Shown piece by piece: positions 58,522-64,000 of a stretch of 64,000 nucleotides of DNA (position 1 is the first letter of the stretch; the number at the start of each line of letters is the position of its first letter). Below the pieces are notes generated by a model. That model made no database searches. It saw only the letters and a list, made by a program, of their open reading frames with translations, and had not been told where the DNA came from. This stretch comes from Sideroxyarcus sp045866275 (GTDB lineage Bacteria; Pseudomonadota; Gammaproteobacteria; Burkholderiales; Gallionellaceae): positions 1-64,000 of the forward strand of contig BAAFRX010000013.1 of the NCBI GenBank assembly GCA_045866275.1. The letters are read 5' to 3'. A program made the position numbers and the translations under genes.

Positions 58522-60465
58522 ATGTCACCACACGAATCTCTCGATCTTTCTCCCTTGATGTCGGCACGCGGCACGGTGCACCTGCCCGGCTCAAAGAGCA
58601 TCTCCAACCGTGTGCTGCTGCTGGCGGCGCTGGCGGAGGGCGTGACCGAGGTGCGCGACCTGCTGCAGTCGGACGATACCGAACGCATGCTGGAGGCCTT
58701 GCGCACGCTGGGTGTAGGCATGGAATCGCTCGGGGATAACGCCTATCGCGTGGTGGGTTGCGGTGGGGATTTCAAAAACAAACAAGCCAAGTTGTTTTTG
58801 GGCAATGCGGGCACGGCCTTCCGTCCGCTGACGGCGGCACTGGCCTTGTCTGGAGGCGGCTATGAACTGTCCGGCGTGGCACGCATGCACGAGCGGCCCA
58901 TCGGCGATCTGGTGGATGCGCTGCGCCAGCTGGGTGCCAATATCAAGTATCTCGGCAAGGAAGGTTTCCCTCCCTTGAAACTTTCTCCGGCAAACCTTGC
59001 GGGCGACACCGTTCAGGTGCGCGGCGATGTGTCGAGCCAGTTTCTTACCGGCTTGCTGATGGCCTTGCCGCTGACCGGCCGCACGGTCAAGGTCGATGTG
59101 CTTGGGGACTTGATCTCCAAGCCCTACATCGAGATCACGCTGGCGATGATGCGGCGCTTCGGTGTGTGTGTCGAACGCAAGGGCTGGCAGAGTTTCGTGG
59201 TGTTCGGCGGCCAGCGCTACACAGCGCCCGGCGAGGTGTATGTCGAGGGCGATGCCTCGTCCGCTTCGTATTTCCTGGCCGCCGGTGCCATCGGCGGCGG
59301 GCCGGTGCGGGTGGAAGGCGTGGGCCGGGACAGCGTGCAGGGCGATGTGCGCTTTGCCGAAGCACTGCAAAAGATGGGCGCGCGCATCACGATGGGGTCG
59401 AACTGGATGGAAGCCACAGGCCCGGCAGAGGGCAAGCTGAAAGCGATCGACCTGGATTGCAACCACATCCCCGATGCGGCGATGACGCTGGCCGTGGCGG
59501 CGCTGTTCGCGGACGGCACGACCACGCTGCGCAACATTGCCAGCTGGCGCGTGAAGGAGACCGACCGCATCGCGGCGATGGCGACCGAGTTGCGCAAGGT
59601 CGGTGCGGAAGTGGAAGAGGGCGCTGATTTCATTCGCATCACGCCACCGGCACAACTCAGGCATGCGGCCATCGATACTTACGACGATCACCGCATGGCG
59701 ATGTGTTTTTCGCTGGTCGCGTTCGGTGGGGCAGGCGTGCGTATCAACGACCCGAAGTGCGTCGCCAAGACTTTTCCTGACTATTTCACGGAGTTCGCCA
59801 AAGTGACACAAGCTGTTCCTGTTATCGCCATCGATGGACCTTCTGCCTCCGGCAAGGGAACGGTGGCGCAGCGCGTGGCAGATGCGCTGGGCATGCATTA
59901 TCTGGATAGCGGGGCGCTGTATCGCCTGCTGGGCCTGGCGGCGCAGCGCCACGGCGTGGCGCTGGACGACGAAGCCGGCCTGGCCGCGTTGGCGGGCCAG
60001 GTGGATATCCGTTTCGAAAAAGGCGAGACTTGGCTGGATGGGGTGATGGTCGGCGACGAGTTGCGCACCGAAGAAGCCGGCGCTGCAGCTTCCAAAGTGG
60101 CGGCATTGCCCATGGTTCGCTCGTCTTTGTTGAATAAACAGCGCGCTTTCCGCCAAGCCCCGGGGCTGGTGGCGGACGGGCGCGACATGGCGTCAGTGGT
60201 ATTCCCGGACGCCGTGCTCAAGATTTTCCTGACCGCTTCGGCCGAGGTGCGCGCGGAGCGCCGTTACAAGCAGTTGAAAGAGAAAGGGATGAGTGCTAGT
60301 ATCGCCGCCCTTTTGCAGGATATACAGGCGCGCGACGAGCGGGATATGCAGCGCAGCGTGGCTCCCCTGCAACAGGCGCAAGGTGCAAGTCTGCTGGATA
60401 CGACCCCGCTAAACATCGAGCAGGCGGTCGCGGAAGTGCTGACACGATACCGTGCGGTAAATTGA
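58522..60465 (+). CDS. aroA-cmk: Fused EPSP synthase / cytidylate kinase
   Basis: A 647-residue fusion. Residues 1-425 are 3-phosphoshikimate 1-carboxyvinyltransferase (HLPGSKSISNRVLLLAALA, FLGNAGTAFRPL, YDDHRMAMCFSL); residues about 428-647 are CMP kinase (VPVIAIDGPSASGKGTVAQ, YLDSGALYRLLGL, VADGRDMASVVFPDA). The junction is only a few residues (FAKVTQAV). An internal GTG at 59803, with CGGAG nine bases before, could give a separate 220-residue kinase. Fused aroA-cmk genes are known in Bordetella and relatives. Start ATG 58522; a longer upstream frame overlaps tyrA. Confidence 0.95.
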   Translation: MSPHESLDLSPLMSARGTVHLPGSKSISNRVLLLAALAEGVTEVRDLLQSDDTERMLEALRTLGVGMESLGDNAYRVVGCGGDFKNKQAKLFLGNAGTAFRPLTAALALSGGGYELSGVARMHERPIGDLVDALRQLGANIKYLGKEGFPPLKLSPANLAGDTVQVRGDVSSQFLTGLLMALPLTGRTVKVDVLGDLISKPYIEITLAMMRRFGVCVERKGWQSFVVFGGQRYTAPGEVYVEGDASSASYFLAAGAIGGGPVRVEGVGRDSVQGDVRFAEALQKMGARITMGSNWMEATGPAEGKLKAIDLDCNHIPDAAMTLAVAALFADGTTTLRNIASWRVKETDRIAAMATELRKVGAEVEEGADFIRITPPAQLRHAAIDTYDDHRMAMCFSLVAFGGAGVRINDPKCVAKTFPDYFTEFAKVTQAVPVIAIDGPSASGKGTVAQRVADALGMHYLDSGALYRLLGLAAQRHGVALDDEAGLAALAGQVDIRFEKGETWLDGVMVGDELRTEEAGAAASKVAALPMVRSSLLNKQRAFRQAPGLVADGRDMASVVFPDAVLKIFLTASAEVRAERRYKQLKEKGMSASIAALLQDIQARDERDMQRSVAPLQQAQGASLLDTTPLNIEQAVAEVLTRYRAVN

Positions 60466-60488
60466 AACTCGCGCAGCGATTCGCTCGC

Positions 60489-60525
60489 TTCCTCTACCGC
60501 TTGCGGGGGAGGATTGAGGAGGGGG
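60489..60525 (-). repeat. Family B palindromic repeat in the rpsA leader
   Basis: On the minus strand it reads CCCCCTCCTCAATCC, then TCCCCCGCAAGCGG. Third copy of the repeat found in earP and parC, here untranslated between cmk and rpsA. Confidence 0.75.
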
Positions 60526-60623
60526 TACGGGCGGTTGAGTTTTGCTGTAGGGTGCGGTTAACTCCGGCGCCCGTTGAGTTAGGCCCCGATTGGCTCCCCG
60601 CTGATCGGGTTGATAAACGAACC

Positions 60624-60636
60624 CCCGCTTTGCGGG
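60624..60636 (+). promoter_or_regulatory. Hairpin before rpsA
   Basis: CCCGC-TTT-GCGGG lies 23 bases before the rpsA ATG. No Shine-Dalgarno sequence follows it (TGAAAGTAGATCGAAAATG). In E. coli the rpsA initiation site also lacks a strong SD and uses hairpins for S1 autoregulation, so a similar role is plausible. Confidence 0.5.
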
Positions 60637-60658
60637 AATACCTGAAAGTAGATCGAAA

Positions 60659-62365
60659 ATGACCGCTGTCGCTGATATGGAAAGTTTTGCCTCCCTGTTT
60701 GAAGAAAGCCTGAACCGCAAGGAAATGCGCGCAGGCGAACTCATCACCGCCCAAGTCGTTCGCGTCGAGCAGAACGTGGTCGTGGTGAATGCCGGACTGA
60801 AGTCCGAAAGTTATATCCCCGTTGAAGAATTCAAGGACGCAGCGGGCAACATCGAAGTCAAGGCCGGTGATTTCACCACCGTGGCCATCGAGTCGCTGGA
60901 AAACGGTTATGGCGAAACGCGCCTGTCGCGCGAAAAAGCCAAACGTCTGGCGGCCTGGATCGACCTGGAACAGGCGATGGAAGAAGGCCGCATCGTCGAA
61001 GGTTATGTCAGCGGCAAGGTCAAGGGCGGCCTGACCGCCATGGTGAACGGCATCCGTGCCTTCCTGCCCGGTTCGCTGGTGGACATCCGTCCGGTCAAGG
61101 ACACCACGCCGTACGAAAACAAGACCATGGAACTCAAGGTCATCAAGCTGGATCGCAAGCGCAACAACGTGGTGGTGTCGCGCCGCGCCGTGCTGGAAGA
61201 GTCGCAGGGGGCCGATCGTGAATCCCTGCTGGAAACCCTCAAGGAAGGGGCTGTGGTCAAGGGTATCGTCAAGAACATCACCGACTACGGTGCGTTCGTT
61301 GACTTGGGCGGTATCGACGGCCTGCTGCACATCACCGATCTGGCCTGGCGCCGCGTCAAGCACCCGTCCGAGGTGCTGACCGTTGGCGACGAAATCGAAG
61401 CCAAGATCCTCAAGTTCGACCAGGAGAAGAATCGCGTTTCCCTCGGCATCAAGCAGATGGGCGACGATCCGTGGAACGGTCTGGCACGTCGCTACCCGCA
61501 AGGCACCCGCCTGTTCGGCAAGGTGACCAACCTGACCGACTATGGTTCGTTCGTCGAGATCGAGCAGGGCATCGAAGGTCTGGTGCACGTGTCCGAGATG
61601 GACTGGACCAACAAGAACGTGCATCCGTCCAAGGTCGTAGCACTGGGCGACGAAGTCGAAGTGATGATCCTCGAGATCGACGAGCAGCGCCGTCGTATTT
61701 CCCTGGGCATGAAGCAGTGCAAGTCCAATCCCTGGGACGATTTCGCCGCCAACCACCAGAAGGGCGACAAGGTCAAGGGCGCGATCAAGTCGATCACCGA
61801 CTTCGGCGTGTTCATCGGCCTGGATGGCGGCATCGACGGTCTGGTGCATCTGTCCGACCTGTCCTGGAGCATCCCCGGCGAAGAGGCGGTGCGCAACTAC
61901 AAGAAGGGCGACGAACTGGAAGCGGTCGTGCTGGCCATCGACGTGGAACGCGAACGCATCTCGCTCGGCATCAAGCAACTGGAAGGCGATCCGTTCGGCG
62001 GTTTCGTGACCGGGCATGACAAGGGAGCCATCGTCACGGGTACGGTCAAGTCGCTGGATGCCAAGGGCGCCGTGGTCATGCTGGAAGGCGATGTCGAAGC
62101 CTACCTGAAAGCCTCCGAAGTATCGGTGGATCGCGTGGAAGACATCCGCAACCACCTGAAGGAAGGCGACACCGTCAAGGCGATCATCATCAACGTGGAT
62201 CGCAAGAATCGCGGCATCAATTTGTCGATCAAGGCGATGGACAAGGCGGACACGGCAGCGGCGATGCAGAAGTTCGCAGCCGAGAACACCAATGTCTCGG
62301 GCTCCACCAATCTGGGTGCGTTGCTCAAGGCCAAGATGGATTCAAGCAAGGCTGACGCGCAATAA
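60659..62365 (+). CDS. rpsA: 30S ribosomal protein S1
   Basis: Binds mRNA and the 30S subunit to start translation on structured or SD-poor messages. The 568 residues contain six S1 OB-fold repeats, each with a GxVxxxxxxGxFVxL-type core (for example VKNITDYGAFVDLGGIDGL, VTNLTDYGSFVEIEQGIEGL, IKSITDFGVFIGLDGGIDGL). Length is usual (557 in E. coli). It follows cmk at 194 bp and ihfB follows after 14 bases. Confidence 0.98.
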   Translation: MTAVADMESFASLFEESLNRKEMRAGELITAQVVRVEQNVVVVNAGLKSESYIPVEEFKDAAGNIEVKAGDFTTVAIESLENGYGETRLSREKAKRLAAWIDLEQAMEEGRIVEGYVSGKVKGGLTAMVNGIRAFLPGSLVDIRPVKDTTPYENKTMELKVIKLDRKRNNVVVSRRAVLEESQGADRESLLETLKEGAVVKGIVKNITDYGAFVDLGGIDGLLHITDLAWRRVKHPSEVLTVGDEIEAKILKFDQEKNRVSLGIKQMGDDPWNGLARRYPQGTRLFGKVTNLTDYGSFVEIEQGIEGLVHVSEMDWTNKNVHPSKVVALGDEVEVMILEIDEQRRRISLGMKQCKSNPWDDFAANHQKGDKVKGAIKSITDFGVFIGLDGGIDGLVHLSDLSWSIPGEEAVRNYKKGDELEAVVLAIDVERERISLGIKQLEGDPFGGFVTGHDKGAIVTGTVKSLDAKGAVVMLEGDVEAYLKASEVSVDRVEDIRNHLKEGDTVKAIIINVDRKNRGINLSIKAMDKADTAAAMQKFAAENTNVSGSTNLGALLKAKMDSSKADAQ

Positions 62366-62379
62366 AAGGAGTGACGGGC

Positions 62380-62667
62380 ATGACACGTTCCGACCTCATT
62401 GCCAAGCTGGCTGCGCGTCATCCGCAGTTGCTGGGCAAGGATGCCGAGCTGGCGGTGAAGGTGATTCTGGACAGCATGTCGGCAACCCTGGCGCAGGGTG
62501 GGCGCATCGAGATCCGGGGCTTCGGCAGTTTTGCCCTGAATTACCGGCCGCCGCGTCTGGGACGCAATCCCAAGTCTGGCGACAAGGTGCAGGTGCCGCC
62601 CAAGTATGTGCCTCACTTCAAGGCGGGCAAGGAGTTGCGGGAACGGGTGGATTATCCGCAGGGTTGA
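62380..62667 (+). CDS. ihfB: Integration host factor subunit beta
   Basis: DNA-bending protein that works with IhfA. The 95 residues begin MTRSDLIAKLAARHPQL and have the arm GRIEIRGFGSFALNYRPPRL and GRNPKSGDKVQVPPKYVPHF. ATG 62380 follows AAAGGAG; the GTG three codons earlier is less likely. Confidence 0.97.
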   Translation: MTRSDLIAKLAARHPQLLGKDAELAVKVILDSMSATLAQGGRIEIRGFGSFALNYRPPRLGRNPKSGDKVQVPPKYVPHFKAGKELRERVDYPQG

Positions 62668-62772
62668 TCGGTTCCGGTGACACGAATGATTGGCGGTGCA
62701 TCGCAAGGTGTGCCGCCAATTTTTCTTGGTTCATGCTATCTTTGCCCGACGCTTCGCACTCAAGGAATCGAC

Positions 62773-63048
62773 ATGCCTTACCTGACCTGGCTCCTGCGCA
62801 TTGTGCTGTTCATCGCCCTGCTCGGGTTTGCGTTGAAGAACAACGATCCGGTGGCGTTGCGCTATTTCTTCGGCTACGAATGGAACACCACCCTGGTGGT
62901 CGCGTTGTTGAGTTTTTTTGCGCTGGGCGCGGGTTTCGGGATTCTCGCAATGTTGCCCGCCTGGTTCCGTTTGCGCGTCGAATTGAGGAGCGCCAGACAG
63001 GCTGCGTCCAAAGCGGCGCCGCAGGCTGATGCCAAACAAGTCATCTGA
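62773..63048 (+). CDS. lapA: LapA family membrane protein
   Basis: A 91-residue inner membrane protein with two helices (LLRIVLFIALLGFAL and VVALLSFFALGAGFGILAML) and a basic tail; in E. coli LapA works with LapB in LPS assembly. ATG 62773 follows AAGGAA. Twelve bases before lapB. Confidence 0.9.
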   Translation: MPYLTWLLRIVLFIALLGFALKNNDPVALRYFFGYEWNTTLVVALLSFFALGAGFGILAMLPAWFRLRVELRSARQAASKAAPQADAKQVI

Positions 63049-63060
63049 AGAATACAGACA

Positions 63061-64000
63061 ATGGATTTTGAACCCTGGATGCTGCTGGTCTTTCCGCTCT
63101 TTTTCGGCATGGGCTGGCTGGCTGCGCGCATCGACATCAAGGAACTGCTGACCGAATCGAGCGCGTTGCCGCGCTCATACTTTGACGGTCTGAAATTTCT
63201 GCTCAATGAACAGCAGGATCAGGCGATCGAGGCTTTCATCGAGGTGGTCAAGGTCGATCCGCAGACAATCGAGCTGCACTTCGCGCTCGGCAGCCTGTTT
63301 CGCCGCCGCGGCGAAGTGGATCGCGCCATCCGCATGCACCTGAATCTGGTCGAACGGGCAGACCTCGACGCGGAAAGGAAACAGCAGGCCTTGTTCGAAC
63401 TGGCGCAGGATTACTTGAAGGCCGGACTTCTTGACCGGGCTGAAGACGCTTTGCTGCGGCTACAAGGGTCCTTATATGAAAGGCAGGCGTACTCATCATT
63501 GCTCGATATCTATCAAAAAGAAAAAGACTGGTTAAAGGCAATCAATATCGGGCGGCGTCTGGCCGCGCTGGATGGAAGCGACGGCGTTAATTATGAAGCT
63601 TTTTTCTATTGCGAATTGGCGGCCGGCGAGCTGGTGAAAAAACAACCGGAATCGGCCAGGGAACATCTCAAGCACGCCCTTGTTGCGAGCCCAAAAAATA
63701 TTCGCGCCAGCATGATGCTGGGCGATATCGCGTTGGCCGAGGATCAGGTGAAAGAGGCCATCACGACCTGGCAAACGATTGAACTGCAGAATCCGGAATA
63801 CCTGCCGCTGGTGGCGGAACGTCTGCTCTCGGCCTATAAACGTCTGGATGACGTGGAGACGGGAGTGACCCTGTTGCGCGGCTGGCTGCAAAAATACCCT
63901 TCGCTCGATTTGATGGCCGTATTATTCAAGGCGGTCTCCGAACGGGAAGGGGCGGAAGCCGCCTACCGGCTGGTGCGCGATGAACTGCGCCGTAATCCCA
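63061..64000 (+). CDS. lapB: LPS assembly protein LapB (cut by window end)
   Basis: The first 313 codons of a roughly 390-residue protein. N-terminal membrane anchor (MDFEPWMLLVFPLFFGMGWLAARIDIKELL) followed by TPR repeats (GLKFLLNEQQDQAIEAFIEV, ALGSLFRRRGEVDRAIRMH). LapB (YciM) recruits FtsH for LpxC control. The C-terminal rubredoxin-like metal domain lies outside the window. Confidence 0.93.
   Translation, partial: MDFEPWMLLVFPLFFGMGWLAARIDIKELLTESSALPRSYFDGLKFLLNEQQDQAIEAFIEVVKVDPQTIELHFALGSLFRRRGEVDRAIRMHLNLVERADLDAERKQQALFELAQDYLKAGLLDRAEDALLRLQGSLYERQAYSSLLDIYQKEKDWLKAINIGRRLAALDGSDGVNYEAFFYCELAAGELVKKQPESAREHLKHALVASPKNIRASMMLGDIALAEDQVKEAITTWQTIELQNPEYLPLVAERLLSAYKRLDDVETGVTLLRGWLQKYPSLDLMAVLFKAVSEREGAEAAYRLVRDELRRNP

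Noticed and set aside
60788..60809. GGACTGAAGTCC palindrome inside rpsA resembling family A repeats
   Set aside because: It encodes the conserved S1 residues NAGLKSES, so the match is explained by normal coding sequence; flanking GTGGGTC is absent.

Overview
The window is an ordinary stretch of a GC-rich proteobacterial chromosome, dense with housekeeping genes. It most resembles a betaproteobacterium, probably order Nitrosomonadales and possibly close to Gallionellaceae; that placement is inference from gene content and memory of gene order, not from a search. Supporting signs are the pyrG-kdsA-eno-ftsB order, the EarP/EF-P(Arg32) pair, the serC-serA-pheA-hisC-aroF-tyrA-aroA-cmk-rpsA-ihfB-lapAB supraoperon with aroA and cmk fused, RdgC, and an lplT/alr divergent pair.

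Layout. 1-207: end of an IS3-family element whose OrfA has an early amber stop. 270-4410: pyrG-kdsA-eno-ftsB. 4403-10540: pgm (minus), recQ, a YebC-family regulator and two tandem thymidylate-kinase-like P-loop genes. 10628-13297: rlmJ, earP, efp. 13377-19299 (minus): a mutarotase, an orphan GspE-type ATPase, and a bcp-phoH-msrB-yciB-yciI operon. 19454-22039: clpB behind a clear sigma-32 promoter. 22144-26197: a 45-codon basic protein, an RlmN/Cfr-like enzyme, small conserved genes, yjbQ, acylphosphatase, a truncated thioredoxin gene and an aberrant ClpX paralogue. 26195-26336: a MITE-like element. 26420-37250 (minus): a diguanylate cyclase/periplasmic binding protein pair, rdgC, parC, parE, a dicarboxylate-type symporter and lplT. 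37749-49253: alr, mnmH/selD with tRNA-Arg(CCU), a periplasmic peroxiredoxin, uup, an MltC-like transglycosylase, an MFS transporter, a flavin-reductase remnant, a DinG-type helicase and a MazG-type pyrophosphatase. 49467-64000: gyrA, then the serine/aromatic/histidine supraoperon through rpsA, ihfB, lapA and the start of lapB.

No large island, prophage, CRISPR array or toxin cluster is visible. The unusual content is smaller: (i) two families of short palindromic repeats, some inserted in frame inside earP and parC; (ii) a 138-bp MITE with TA target duplications that ends the clpX-like gene and carries one of those palindromes; (iii) a 107-bp tandem repeat that copied the start of lplT, giving two 36-codon ORFs chained to lplT by ATGA overlaps; (iv) a ClpX paralogue lacking the zinc domain and the usual pore and ClpP-contact motifs; (v) a two-gene PotD-like/GGDEF unit resembling the NspS-MbaA arrangement of Vibrio. 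Items iii to v are the best candidates for something not yet described.
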